Part shown: positions 7,962-16,891 of the stretch, piece after piece
Numbering within the stretch: position 1 is the first letter of the stretch
Layout: each line of letters opens with the position of its first letter
Source: Anaerotignum faecicola
Lineage (GTDB): Bacteria; Bacillota; Clostridia; Lachnospirales; Anaerotignaceae
Assembly (NCBI GenBank): GCA_024460105.1
Contig: JANFXS010000003.1
Location: 248,001 to 312,000, forward strand
Direction of reading: 5' to 3'
Length of the DNA: 64,000 nucleotides
Notes under the pieces: generated by a model
What the model saw: the letters and a program-made list of their open reading frames with translations, nothing else
Told to the model about the DNA's origin: nothing
Database searches by the model: none
Made by a program: the position numbers and the translations under genes

Positions 7962-8072
7962 GAGCGGGAAAAGCCTTGATTTGCAAGGCTCCGCAAGCCC
8001 TCAACCGGGGCGGCTGGTATCATTTATCATTCGCCCCGGAAAACGGGCCTCTAACCGTCCACAAAACACGCT

Positions 8073-8468
8073 ATGACAAACACGATTTATATTCACCAGC
8101 CGGAAAAGGCGTTCAGTTTCACCCGGCTCCCCAATTTCCTTTTTGAAGCACCCACATTCCAGCCCTTGAGCAACGAAGCGAAGGTGCTGTATGCCTTTGT
8201 CCTGCGCCGGGCGGAGTTGTCCCGGAAGAACGGCTGGGCGGACGAGTACGGGCGGGTCTACCTGTACTACCCCATCTGCGAGGTGGTCGCTTTGCTCCGC
8301 TGCGGGCGGCAGAAAGCGGTCAACACCCTGCGGGAGTTGCAGTATGCGGGGCTGGTGGAAATCCAGAAACAGGGCTGTGGAAAACCCAACCGCATTTACC
8401 CGAAATCCTATGAAGCGGTTCCAAACACCGACTTCAAGAAATCCGGTTATGGTACGCCGGAGGGCTGA
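8073..8468 (+). CDS. Replication initiator protein A, N-terminal domain (RepA_N-like)
   Basis: 131 residues beginning MTNTIYIHQPEKAFSFTRLP and containing the RepA_N signature: FTRLPNFLF, LSNEAKVLYAFVLRRAELS, then a winged-helix-like RQKAVNTLRELQYAGLVEI. Such proteins initiate replication of plasmids and excised elements. The frame stops at 8468. However, a +1 frame directly after it keeps reading in a RepA-like style (AENRTWRVRKSILLKYGNL, then NPIRDIF) until about 8600. The gene may therefore be frameshifted or naturally short; the N-terminal DNA-binding domain is intact. Confidence 0.8.
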   Translation: MTNTIYIHQPEKAFSFTRLPNFLFEAPTFQPLSNEAKVLYAFVLRRAELSRKNGWADEYGRVYLYYPICEVVALLRCGRQKAVNTLRELQYAGLVEIQKQGCGKPNRIYPKSYEAVPNTDFKKSGYGTPEG

Positions 8469-8564
8469 AAACCGTACTTGGCGAGTACGAAAATCAATCC
8501 TCTTGAAGTACGGAAATCTGACGGTATATAGAAATACAGAGATTAAAACCATCTATTTACATTC

Positions 8565-8626
8565 ATTCCATTCCAATCCTATCAGAGATATTTTCGGCGG
8601 GAAAACCCGCCGGAAAGGAATGGAAT
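8565..8626 (+). promoter_or_regulatory. Nested inverted repeat ahead of the relaxase gene
   Basis: ATTCCATTCC (8565-8574) pairs with GGAATGGAAT (8617-8626), and GGCGGG (8596-8601) pairs with CCCGCC (8606-8611) inside it. The mobV ribosome site GGAAAGGAG begins a few bases later, so the structure could limit relaxase translation or act as a partial terminator. Confidence 0.5.
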
Positions 8627-8641
8627 GGGGAAAGGAGTTCA

Positions 8642-9586
8642 ATGGCACAACACGCAATTTTGCGATTTGAGAAGCACAAGGGCCACCCGGCGGGGCCGCT
8701 GGAAGCCCACCATGAACGGAAAAAGGAGCAGTACGCCAGCAACCCGGACATTGACACCAGCCGGAGCAAGTACAATTTCCACATCGTCAAGCCGGATGGC
8801 CGCTACTACCATTTCATTCAGAGCCGCATCGAGCAGGCCAGATGCCGCACCCGCAAGGACAGCACTCGGTTTGTGGACACGCTGATTACCGCCAGCCCGG
8901 AGTTTTTCAAGGGCAAGTCCCCAAAGGAGATAGCGGCCTACTTCCAGAGGGCGGCGGACTTCCTCATTGACCGGGTGGGCCGGGAGAACATCGTTTCGGC
9001 TATGGTACACATGGATGAAAAAACGCCCCATCTGCACTTGGTCTTTGTGCCGCTGACAAAGGACAACCGCCTGTGCGCCAAAGAAATTATCGGCAACCGG
9101 GCCAATCTGACGAAGTGGCAGGACGATTTTCACGCCTGTATGGTGGAGCAGTACCCCGACCTGGAGCGTGGGGAAAGCGCCAGCAAGACGGGCCGGAAGC
9201 ATATCCCCACCCGGCTGTTCAAACAGGCGGTCAACCTCTCCAAACAGGCGAGGGCCATTGAAGCGGTTCTCTCCGGCATTACCCCGCTGAACGCCGGAAA
9301 GAAGAAAGAGGAAGCCCTCTCCATGCTGAAAAAGTGGTTTCCGCAGATGGAGAACTTCTCCGGGCAACTGAAAAAATACAAGGTCACAATCAATGACTTG
9401 TTAGCGGAAAATGAAAAGCTGGAAGTCAGGGCAAAGGCCAGCGAAAAAGGCAAGATGAATGACACGATGGAACGGGCGAAGTTAAAAAGCGAACTGGACG
9501 ATATGCGGCGGCTGGTTGACCGTATCCCGCCGGAGATTTTAGCGGAACTGAAACGGCAACAGCGGCAGCATGGAAAGGAAAGGTGA
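8642..9586 (+). CDS. mobV: MobV-family relaxase (Pre/Mob)
   Basis: 314 residues. The Mob_Pre N-terminal domain covers about residues 1-195. The metal-binding motif HMDEKTPHLHLVFVP near residue 121 supplies the His cluster, and N-terminal AILRFEKHK matches motif I of the family. The C-terminus (230-314) is a charged coiled-coil region. The protein would nick oriT at TAGTGTG/TTA and lead DNA out through a helper conjugation channel. ATG 8642 follows AAAGGAG. The gene overlaps the next small gene by 17 bases. It is shorter than pMV158 MobM (494 aa), as is common in Clostridia elements. Confidence 0.93.
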   Translation: MAQHAILRFEKHKGHPAGPLEAHHERKKEQYASNPDIDTSRSKYNFHIVKPDGRYYHFIQSRIEQARCRTRKDSTRFVDTLITASPEFFKGKSPKEIAAYFQRAADFLIDRVGRENIVSAMVHMDEKTPHLHLVFVPLTKDNRLCAKEIIGNRANLTKWQDDFHACMVEQYPDLERGESASKTGRKHIPTRLFKQAVNLSKQARAIEAVLSGITPLNAGKKKEEALSMLKKWFPQMENFSGQLKKYKVTINDLLAENEKLEVRAKASEKGKMNDTMERAKLKSELDDMRRLVDRIPPEILAELKRQQRQHGKER

Positions 9587-9782
9587 TCTTATAAGTAATA
9601 TCAGATACAAAAAGGAAATCGAAATCGTGACTTTTCAGGGAAAGGAAATCACACTGGAAAATCTCTCCCCGGTGTTCACGCCGGAACAGGAAGCAGCCAA
9701 ACGCCGGGAACTGGAACAGCAGCTTTATGAGGTGTTCCGCAAGTACGCCGACAAGCGGGAGAGTGAGGAAGCCGGGACATAA
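9570..9782 (+). CDS. Small mobilization-associated protein (70 aa)
   Basis: A highly charged helical protein (SNIRYKKEIEIVTFQGKEIT, then FTPEQEAAKRRELEQQLYEVFRKYAD) overlapping the end of mobV. Similar short proteins sit between relaxase and recombinase in related elements; their function is unknown. The ATG at 9570 is used because the codon corresponding to the usual start (before SNIRYKK) is ATA here. Translation is probably coupled to mobV. Confidence 0.7.
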   Translation: MERKGDLISNIRYKKEIEIVTFQGKEITLENLSPVFTPEQEAAKRRELEQQLYEVFRKYADKRESEEAGT

Positions 9783-9810
9783 GGTTTTCCAAACCCATCA
9801 TTGATTTGCG

Positions 9811-9857
9811 GGGCTGCTGGCGGTATAATAGAACTGTCAGCAGCTCCGTTTCTTTTT
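9811..9857 (+). terminator. Terminator before the recombinase gene
   Basis: GGGCTGCTG (9811-9819) pairs with CAGCAGCTC (9838-9846), followed by a T-rich tract ending at 9857. It separates the mob operon from the recombinase gene, whose ribosome site AAAAGGAG follows at 9863. Confidence 0.65.
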
Positions 9858-9876
9858 TAAGAAAAGGAGCGACAAT

Positions 9877-11388
9877 ATGAACAATCGGATAGACGCAATC
9901 TATGCAAGACAATCGGTAGACAAAAAGGACAGCATTTCCATTGAAAGCCAGATTGAATTTTGCAAATACGAGTTGAAAGGCGGTAACTGCAAGGAATACA
10001 CAGACAAAGGGTACAGCGGCAAGAACACAGACCGTCCGAAGTTTCAAGAACTGGTGCGGGACATCAAGCGGGGCTTGATTGCAAAGGTCGTGGTTTACAA
10101 GCTCGACCGTATCAGCCGTTCCATTCTGGACTTTGCCAACATGATGGAGCTGTTCCAGCAGTACAATGTGGAGTTTGTGTCCTCTACGGAAAAGTTTGAT
10201 ACCTCCACGCCGATGGGACGGGCCATGCTGAATATCTGTATCGTGTTCGCCCAGCTTGAACGGGAAACGATACAGAAGCGGGTAACGGACGCTTACTACT
10301 CCCGCAGTCAGCGGGGCTTTAAGATGGGCGGGAAAGCCCCTTACGGCTTCCATACGGAGCCTATCAAGATGGACGGTATCAACACAAAGAAGCTGGTGGT
10401 AAACCCGGAGGAAGCGGCCAATATCCGGCTGATGTTTGAGATGTACGCCCAGCCCACAACTTCCTACGGGGACATTACCCGGTACTTTGCCGAACAGGGG
10501 ATTTTGTTCCATGGCAAAGAGCTGATACGCCCCACGCTGGCGCAGATGTTACGCAATCCTGTCTATGTGCAGGCAGACCTTGATGTGTACGAATTTTTCA
10601 AAAGTCAAGGTACAGTCATCGTCAATGACGTTGCCGATTTTACGGGCATGAACGGCTGCTATCTGTATCAAGGGCGAGATGTAAAGGCCAGCAAGAAAAA
10701 CGACTTAAAAGACCAAATGCTGGTACTGGCTCCCCATGAGGGTATCGTCCCCTCCGACACCTGGCTGACCTGCCGCAAGAAGCTGATGAACAACATGAAA
10801 ATCCAGTCTGCCCGGAAAGCCACCCACACATGGCTGGCAGGAAAAATCAAGTGCGGGAATTGCGGGTATGCTCTTATGAGTATCTACAATCCCTCCGGCA
10901 AACAGTATCTCCGCTGCACGAAACGGCTGGACAATAAAAGCTGTCCTGGCTGTGGGAAAATCATCACTTCGGAACTGGAAGCGGTTGTTTATCAGCAGAT
11001 GGTAAAGAAGCTGGCAAGCTACAAGACGCTGACAGGAAAAAAGAAAGCGGCAAAGGCAAACCCGAAAATCACCGCCCTGCAAGTGGAACTTGCCCATGTA
11101 GACAGCGAGATTGAAAAGCTGGTGGACAGTCTGACGGGGGCAAACAATGTCCTGTTCTCCTATGTGAATGTGAAGATAGCGGAACTGGACGGGCGCAAGC
11201 AGGAACTTCTGGCAAGGATAGCGGAGTTGACTGTGGAGGCCATCAGCCCGGAACAGGTCAGCCAGATTTCCGGCTACCTCGATACCTGGGAGAATGTATC
11301 TTTTGATGACAAGCGGCGTGTGGTGGATTTGATGATCACCACCATAGCCGCCACAAGCGACAGCTTGAACATCACATGGAAAATCTGA
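9877..11388 (+). CDS. Large serine recombinase (element integrase/excisionase)
   Basis: 503 residues. The resolvase N-terminal domain (1-150) has catalytic Ser13 in ARQSVDKKDS and the Arg motif KLDRISRS. A recombinase domain (about 165-290) contains GKAPYGF, and a zinc ribbon near 330-360 has CGNCGY and CPGCG. The C-terminal coiled coil (about 385-440) mediates site pairing in this family. It would integrate and excise the element through the inverted half-sites at 3828 and 11440. The gene lies 32 bases from the right end, the typical position. No recombination directionality factor is obvious. Confidence 0.95.
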   Translation: MNNRIDAIYARQSVDKKDSISIESQIEFCKYELKGGNCKEYTDKGYSGKNTDRPKFQELVRDIKRGLIAKVVVYKLDRISRSILDFANMMELFQQYNVEFVSSTEKFDTSTPMGRAMLNICIVFAQLERETIQKRVTDAYYSRSQRGFKMGGKAPYGFHTEPIKMDGINTKKLVVNPEEAANIRLMFEMYAQPTTSYGDITRYFAEQGILFHGKELIRPTLAQMLRNPVYVQADLDVYEFFKSQGTVIVNDVADFTGMNGCYLYQGRDVKASKKNDLKDQMLVLAPHEGIVPSDTWLTCRKKLMNNMKIQSARKATHTWLAGKIKCGNCGYALMSIYNPSGKQYLRCTKRLDNKSCPGCGKIITSELEAVVYQQMVKKLASYKTLTGKKKAAKANPKITALQVELAHVDSEIEKLVDSLTGANNVLFSYVNVKIAELDGRKQELLARIAELTVEAISPEQVSQISGYLDTWENVSFDDKRRVVDLMITTIAATSDSLNITWKI

Positions 11389-11419
11389 CTGGCGGCACCC
11401 CTCCCGTCAGATACCTACC

Positions 11420-11442
11420 CTGTGTAGTCCCTTGTAAACTGT
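11420..11442 (-). repeat. Right end repeat / attR half-site
   Basis: Read on the minus strand it is AGTTTACAAGG then GACTACACAG, the partner of the left end. The first 15 to 18 bases match the left copy and, more strikingly, the mini-element end at 27277-27296. Confidence 0.7.
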
Positions 11443-11444
11443 AC

Positions 11445-11490
11445 TTTTATATTGCAAAAATCCCATACGTGGAAATTTTGTAATATAAAA
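11445..11490. other. 20-bp-arm imperfect palindrome on the host side of the right junction; rest of 11491-11811 empty
   Basis: Arms 11445-11464 and 11471-11490 pair at 18 of 20 positions (one G-T) around a 6-base loop. It begins three bases from the presumed crossover. It might be a host terminator, or a structured target that attracted the element. From 11491 to 11811 I see only AT-rich non-coding DNA. Confidence 0.55.
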
Positions 11491-11811
11491 TATCCAAAAA
11501 CCCCCTTATATCAGCCCTTCAAATTCAACCATAACAATACGGATATAAACCGCGGCTTTAATAAAGATCTGCACAATAAACTTATAAAAATATTGCTCTT
11601 ATAAAGCCGCCGATTAATTTATCCACAGCTTATAAAATTATTTCGGAAACGTACTTTGCCCTGACAACCGGAAATATTCCGCAATTAAATAAATCAAGTC
11701 AAACAAACTTTTGTACATATCCGATAAAAATATTATTAACGTCCTTTTCATTATAAACAATACATTAATACTGAAAAACCGTTCGTATGATACGGACATC
11801 ATCGGCCTAAT

Positions 11812-13212
11812 CTATGCATGCTTTATATTCGTAAATTCGGAAATTTCCCTGCTGACAGTACATAAATCCTCGACGCTCAAATCATGGAGATTGCTGTGGC
11901 CTGTTATTCTGGCAAATGTCTTTAATTCTTCAAGAGAAACATTCAGATAATTTGCAACGCGCACAGCGGCGGCGTCTTCTTTAAACCTTTTTCTGAGTTC
12001 TTCGTCTTGAGTTGCCACCCCTACAGGACACATGCCGCTTCCGCATATCCTGTACTGCTGGCAGGCTGCGGCAATAAGCGCCCCCGAGGCAATGGCAACA
12101 GCGTCGGCTCCCATTGCTATAGCCTTTGCAAAATCAGATGAAACTCTGAGCCCTCCCGTTATAACAAGAGAAATATCTGATTTAACAGAATCAAGATATT
12201 TTCTCGCCCTATATAAAGCATATATCGTAGGAACGCTTGAAGAGTCCCTTATTATTTTAGGGCTTGCCCCTGTAGCTCCACCCCTTCCGTCAATAGTTAT
12301 AAAATCAGGCTCGGCAAATACGCAGTATTCTAAATCCTTTTCAATACGGCCCGCTGCAATTTTTATTCCAATCGGCCTGCCGTCAGTCCTCTTCCTAAGT
12401 TCCGAAACAAGAGCTTTCAAATCCTCCTTTGTATTTATCCCCGGAAATTTTGAAGGGCTTATTACATCTTTTCCGACAGGCTTGTTTCTTATCTCGGCTA
12501 TCTGAGGCGTAACTTTACTTCCAGGCAAATGACCGCCCATTCCCGGTTTTGTGCCCTGGCCTATTTTTATTTCGACAGCGTCTGCATTTCTCAAGTTTTC
12601 ATCAGTGACGCTGTAAAGATTTGGCACATATTCAAATATGTATTTATATGCGCTTTCCATTTCCTCGGGAAGTATTCCTCCTTCTCCGCTGCACATTGCC
12701 GTTTTTGCCATAGCGCTTCCCCTTGCAAGCGCAACTTTCGTTTCCTTTGACAACGCTCCGAAAGACATATGTGAAATGTACACCGGGCTGTCTATAATCA
12801 TAGGCCTTTTTGCATTTTTTCCAATAACTGTAGTTGTCATTACAGGGGCATGTTCATCAAGAGGCGGCGGATTAAGCTGCGCGCCTAAAATAAGTATATC
12901 ATCCCAGTCCGGCATAGGCATTTTTGTTCCCATGGCGTCTATAATGGAACTTCCGGAGCGGGCCATTTGATGTATTTCTTCCATATAACGGCACGTTTCA
13001 TCATGCCTTTCATATTCTTTCGGATAATTAAGCCCGCTTATCTCATTTTCATTTAAAACAACGGGTATTTCCGATTCAGGCTCTGTTTCAACTTTAATAA
13101 ATTTTTCAGGCAGGGCATTACAGATAGGACATTTCTCCAACATGCTAAACGGTTTGCCTTCTTTTTCTTCATCATATATATATCCGCAAATACTGCATTT
13201 ATAAATTGCCAA
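11812..13212 (-). CDS. Rubredoxin-glutamate synthase-like FMN protein
   Basis: 466 residues. Residues 1-40 are a rubredoxin domain (CSIC and CPIC knuckles); the rest is the glutamate synthase FMN-binding barrel. Visible features are GEGGILPEE, the glutamate synthase loop KIGQGTKPGMGG, ITIDGRGGATGA and the 3Fe-4S cysteines in CQQYRICGSGMCP. The family resembles archaeal-type GltB without the amidotransferase domain; it transfers electrons to FMN and probably uses ammonia or another acceptor, which is uncertain. Start is TTG at 13212 after GAGGAGG. A 16-bp palindrome lies 25 bases upstream. Appears monocistronic. Confidence 0.9.
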   Translation of the reverse strand: MAIYKCSICGYIYDEEKEGKPFSMLEKCPICNALPEKFIKVETEPESEIPVVLNENEISGLNYPKEYERHDETCRYMEEIHQMARSGSSIIDAMGTKMPMPDWDDILILGAQLNPPPLDEHAPVMTTTVIGKNAKRPMIIDSPVYISHMSFGALSKETKVALARGSAMAKTAMCSGEGGILPEEMESAYKYIFEYVPNLYSVTDENLRNADAVEIKIGQGTKPGMGGHLPGSKVTPQIAEIRNKPVGKDVISPSKFPGINTKEDLKALVSELRKRTDGRPIGIKIAAGRIEKDLEYCVFAEPDFITIDGRGGATGASPKIIRDSSSVPTIYALYRARKYLDSVKSDISLVITGGLRVSSDFAKAIAMGADAVAIASGALIAAACQQYRICGSGMCPVGVATQDEELRKRFKEDAAAVRVANYLNVSLEELKTFARITGHSNLHDLSVEDLCTVSREISEFTNIKHA

Positions 13213-13237
13213 TATAAAAACCTCCTCATTCTTAAAT

Positions 13238-13253
13238 AATAATAATTATTATT
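13238..13253. promoter_or_regulatory. 16-bp AT palindrome upstream of the rubredoxin-GltB gene
   Basis: AATAATAATTATTATT is self-complementary and lies between the presumed promoter and the ribosome site. It resembles PerR/Fur-type boxes in layout, which would fit a rubredoxin protein, but AT-rich palindromes arise by chance in such DNA. Confidence 0.35.
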
Positions 13254-13349
13254 TAATTATATTCCAAAAATTCACAAATGTAAACAAAATACTGTTTTTG
13301 TTTTTCGTAATTATGCCTTAATTAATATACGCTGCATAAATATAAAAAT

Positions 13350-13379
13350 GGCGCGCCGTGCAAAATCACGAGGCGCGCC
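13350..13379 (-). terminator. Strong GC-rich terminator; remainder of 13213-13671 has no supported gene
   Basis: GGCGCGCC (13350-13357) plus GTG pairs with CAC plus GGCGCGCC (13372-13379). ATTTTTATATTTA follows on the minus strand and TTTAAA on the plus. It probably ends the PBP-lipoprotein transcript. A 63-codon frame at 13402-13593 starts with TTG without a ribosome site and is not called. Confidence 0.75.
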
Positions 13380-13671
13380 TTTAAATACAGAATACGGAAT
13401 CTTAATTATAATATTTGGCCGAAAACCATTTTATAACGTGTACAAAAACAACTTCAACCGCTGTAATCCGAAAAAATAAATCATCCCTGCATATGTAATC
13501 CCCAAAAATCAAACCTACAGAGCAGTCTTTAATTATATGATTTAAATCCCGACATTCAGCCGCTTTCAAAAAATATCCGGATAATGTACTCAAATTCCAT
13601 TATATATATAGACTCTTTCTGCAATCATAATTTATTATTCCGGATATGTATTTTTTATTGCTCCTACACTT

Positions 13672-14577
13672 CTATACAATAACGTAAGCTCCATTTTCAT
13701 AATTATATATAATATCTAATTCGTATATAGAGCCGTCAATTTCGGTATATGAAAATTTTATGTTATTCCCTTCAAATCGACACACAGGCGAATTAAAGGA
13801 GAATTCCACATCTTCCATATCAACGCACACGCTTAATAGATCTCCTCTCCATTTAATATCCCATATACCGAATGTTTCTGGCTGCAAGCTTTCATCTCTT
13901 TGAGCAAATGCATCTCCCTTCTGAATTTTACCGTCCTCAAATTTTAAAGACCAAATATTTTTCGACCGAGGTATTTCACCTGTTGTTTCAGTGCAGACGA
14001 GGGCATTGAGTTTTCCGTTATGTTCATAAAGCTTAATATCATCCAGATAATAATAATCCCCATCCGATAAAACATAGCAGTTAAAGTCTTTATCCGTCCA
14101 ATATTGTATAAAAATCCACTTTGATTTTATCGGTTTGTCAGTTACTGCCTGTACGAATATATCTGCGTTATAGCATATGGCCCTCACATTTATTTTTTTG
14201 CCGTTAATATATGTTTCCCTGTCTATATGGAATAAATCATTCTGGGATAAAATACGTCCTAAATCGTCAGGTTCAATCGAAAGGCTTTCTTTTAAACTAA
14301 AAAATTCTTTAAGTTTATTAATAAATCCCGAATTTATAAAATCCTCCGACGGATCCTTGTTTTGCGAAATATTTTCATTAAAATCACACCATAAATAATA
14401 CATCTGCCTGACATCTTCTTTTATTGAAGAGTCAAGCTTTGGGTAATTTTGCAGTTTTTCCTCTATCCCGTTATATTCCATGTTTTCGTGCGTTTCAACA
14501 TTTTCAGCTTCATCCGCCGAACACCCGAACAAAAATATTGTAAATATAAACAAAAAAAATATTTTAAAATTTCTCAC
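13672..14577 (-). CDS. Lipoprotein of the BlaI-controlled PBP operon
   Basis: 301 residues. The signal sequence MRNFKIFFLFIFTIFLFGC ends in a lipobox with Cys19, so the mature protein is anchored outside the membrane. After it come an acidic linker and a beta-rich region with many Tyr/Trp residues. I do not recognise a domain. It begins 11 bases after the stop of the class B PBP on the same strand and has no promoter of its own, so it should be induced together with that PBP. A role in supporting or sensing cell-wall synthesis is inference from this arrangement. Confidence 0.85.
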   Translation of the reverse strand: MRNFKIFFLFIFTIFLFGCSADEAENVETHENMEYNGIEEKLQNYPKLDSSIKEDVRQMYYLWCDFNENISQNKDPSEDFINSGFINKLKEFFSLKESLSIEPDDLGRILSQNDLFHIDRETYINGKKINVRAICYNADIFVQAVTDKPIKSKWIFIQYWTDKDFNCYVLSDGDYYYLDDIKLYEHNGKLNALVCTETTGEIPRSKNIWSLKFEDGKIQKGDAFAQRDESLQPETFGIWDIKWRGDLLSVCVDMEDVEFSFNSPVCRFEGNNIKFSYTEIDGSIYELDIIYNYENGAYVIV

Positions 14578-14588
14578 TATAAACGCTC

Positions 14589-16871
14589 CTATTCCGCCAA
14601 TTTATTTATAAACATGCCGCTTGTATCCGGTTCTCTGTTAATCCCAAAATATTCCTCGATAACCTGCTTTGCAGTATTTATAGACGGAGAATACTCAGAT
14701 TCTCCGAAAGGTATCATAACCACAACCGCAATCTGAGGATTGTCATATGGCGCAAACCCTGCAAACCACGAATGTGAAGGACGGCTGTTCGCTTCTTCGG
14801 CGGTTCCTGTTTTTGCCGCAACTTCTATAGGAAAACTTTTAAAATGATTCCTTAGAGAACCCAAGCTTCCATGTGTTACCAAGTACATTCCTTCCTTTAC
14901 GGCATTCGTATTTTTTTCATTAAGGCCCAGTTCTTCCTCTATGACCGCACTGTTATACATAATACTTTCTCCTATGGGAGCGGCCGCTTTTAATATAGTT
15001 GTTTTGTATCTTGTTCCGCCGTTTGCCAGCGTCGCAATATATTTTGCGATATTTACCGCTGAAAAACTGTTATATGACTGTCCAATCGCACATCTTATCG
15101 AATCTCCGTCCATCCATTCTTTCTGCGATTGTGCAGCATCCGGATAATTCAGTTCAACTGCATTTTTCTTTGCTTCCGGAGTTGCCATTTTAGGTTTGGA
15201 TTCCTCAATTTCGATACCGGAATAATCATTTAAACCGAATTTTTCCATATATTCATCAAAAATTTCTATTGAGTCCAAGGTTGTACCTTCTTTTGAATTT
15301 CCCAGACGATAAGCCAACTCATAAAAAAAATAGTTGCATGAAACTTCTATGGCTTTCCTAACGTCGGTAGCTCCGTGCGTTGCTCCATACCTTGAGTATA
15401 TTAAGCACTTTGCATATGGTTTTCCCGCATCTTTATAAATGCCTTTGTCGTATATTACCGTATTTTCATTTATTACGCCTGTTTCAAGCCCGGCGATCGC
15501 ACTCGTCATTTTAAGTACGGAACCGGGAGCCTTCCTTTCCATAAGCGGCCTGTTTATCAGCGGCGTCGTGCTGTCTTTTAAAAGCTTTTGATAATATTCA
15601 TTATTAAATTCATTTACAAGCTGATTATTGTCATACGAAGGAAATGACACAAGAGCCAAAACTTCGCCCGTATTCACATCCATAACAACAACCGAACCTG
15701 TACACGGATCAACATTAAGTTCATTTATTTTCAGTTCATCGGAAGATATTTTTTCAATAAGTTCGTTCATAGACAATTTTTTTATGCTTTCAATTTCTTC
15801 AGCGGAAAACATGCCGCCCTTCTCCATTGATTCATATAGTTCGCGCAGCGTTATTTTACCGCTTTTTATGCTTTTAATAACAGTGTCTTTCAAATTTTCT
15901 TTCAGTATATTAAATACTTTATTTTGTAAGACGCTGTCGATTGTAAGGTACACGTCGCCTCCGTTTTGCGGTTCGCTTGTTTTTATTTCATTTATCCTGT
16001 TTCCGGATGCGTCAACTTCCACGGCCTTTTTGCCGTCAATCCCCCTTAAAATCAGTTCAAATGCCTTTTCAATCCCAATTTTTCCTATTTTATCATTGAT
16101 TGTATAACCATGAGCTTCCATTTCTTTAAGTTCTTCATCATTAATCGAACCGACATATCCAAGTATATGCGAAAACGCTTCGCCTTGCGGGTAGTTTCTC
16201 TCCACCTCCGCTTCAATAAAAATTCCCGGGAACAAGTTTTTTTGCTCCTCTATTTTCATAATTGTTTTATAGCCGACTTTTCCCGAAAGCGTTACCATAT
16301 TATACTTCCTGTAACGCTGTATATATATCTGTTCCCTTCCCGATAACAGCTTTTTTTCAATATCCGGCTCCAGCCCTTTCGGTATTTCAAATTTATCCCT
16401 GAAATATTCAAGGGTTTCCGCCGCATTTAAATTTAATTCGTCGCCTGTCATACCCATATCCGTTTTCCAGCGTTTTTCGGCTGTTTCGCTTGAAAATAAA
16501 AATTCATACGGATAAATGTTGCTTATCGGGAACGTATCTACAAATTCTTCCCCGTTTTCATCAAGTATCCTTATTATGTTAAGAAGCATATCATTTAATC
16601 CGCTGACGTCTACGCTTAAATCTATTTTTAATTTGTATGCCGACAAATTATCTGCCAAAGGTATACCGTTTCTGTCATATATTTTCCCGCGTGGCGCAGA
16701 TTCTGAAACAGTCCGCATTATACTTGCTCTTACGTCTTTTAAATGCTCCTGCCCTGTCAGTATCTGCAAATAAAACAGCCTGGCGGCAACAGCAGAAAAC
16801 ATAAAAAACACCGCTGCCAGCATAATGAATAAACGCTTTTCTTTAATCAAGCATGAATTTATTTTGTTCAT
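14589..16871 (-). CDS. Class B penicillin-binding protein (PBP2/MecA-like), BlaI-controlled
   Basis: 760 residues. There is one N-terminal membrane helix (about 14-35), a PBP dimerization domain (to about 320) and a transpeptidase domain with all three active-site motifs: SVLK in APGSVLK near 446, SCN in EVSCNYFF near 504 and KTG in AAKTGTAEE near 690. It cross-links peptidoglycan by DD-transpeptidation outside the membrane. An inserted helical stretch (about 330-385) precedes the transpeptidase domain. The promoter at 16912-16940 carries two TTACA-N-TGTAA operators for BlaI, so expression should rise with beta-lactam exposure, like mecA. Resistance itself cannot be judged from sequence. Confidence 0.93.
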   Translation of the reverse strand: MNKINSCLIKEKRLFIMLAAVFFMFSAVAARLFYLQILTGQEHLKDVRASIMRTVSESAPRGKIYDRNGIPLADNLSAYKLKIDLSVDVSGLNDMLLNIIRILDENGEEFVDTFPISNIYPYEFLFSSETAEKRWKTDMGMTGDELNLNAAETLEYFRDKFEIPKGLEPDIEKKLLSGREQIYIQRYRKYNMVTLSGKVGYKTIMKIEEQKNLFPGIFIEAEVERNYPQGEAFSHILGYVGSINDEELKEMEAHGYTINDKIGKIGIEKAFELILRGIDGKKAVEVDASGNRINEIKTSEPQNGGDVYLTIDSVLQNKVFNILKENLKDTVIKSIKSGKITLRELYESMEKGGMFSAEEIESIKKLSMNELIEKISSDELKINELNVDPCTGSVVVMDVNTGEVLALVSFPSYDNNQLVNEFNNEYYQKLLKDSTTPLINRPLMERKAPGSVLKMTSAIAGLETGVINENTVIYDKGIYKDAGKPYAKCLIYSRYGATHGATDVRKAIEVSCNYFFYELAYRLGNSKEGTTLDSIEIFDEYMEKFGLNDYSGIEIEESKPKMATPEAKKNAVELNYPDAAQSQKEWMDGDSIRCAIGQSYNSFSAVNIAKYIATLANGGTRYKTTILKAAAPIGESIMYNSAVIEEELGLNEKNTNAVKEGMYLVTHGSLGSLRNHFKSFPIEVAAKTGTAEEANSRPSHSWFAGFAPYDNPQIAVVVMIPFGESEYSPSINTAKQVIEEYFGINREPDTSGMFINKLAE

Positions 16872-16891
16872 ATAAAGCCCCCTTATAAATA

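Larger units (their letters stand above)
3826..11442. mobile_element. 7.6-kb integrative mobilizable element (MobV relaxase, serine recombinase, Mef-type efflux)
   Basis: The segment is clearly more GC-rich than its surroundings and is bounded by imperfect inverted repeats (3828-3851 and 11420-11440). It carries, in order: end repeat, hairpin, oriT, structured DNA, mef-like efflux gene, XRE regulator (reverse), an 87-aa gene (reverse), Cys-rich VLP protein, RepA-like protein, MobV relaxase, a small protein and a large serine recombinase next to the right end. It has no conjugation apparatus, so it would need a helper for transfer. A GT dinucleotide is present at both junctions (3826-3827 and 11441-11442) and is the likely crossover, but the exact boundary is uncertain by a base or two. 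Confidence 0.88.

Noticed and set aside
7340-8004. Long alternative frames around the Cys-rich VLP gene on both strands
   Set aside because: They arise from the high GC content; only the 7548-7961 frame has a ribosome site and a recognisable family pattern.
13402-13593. 63-codon frame upstream of the GltB-like gene
   Set aside because: TTG start without ribosome site, next to a strong terminator, no family resemblance.
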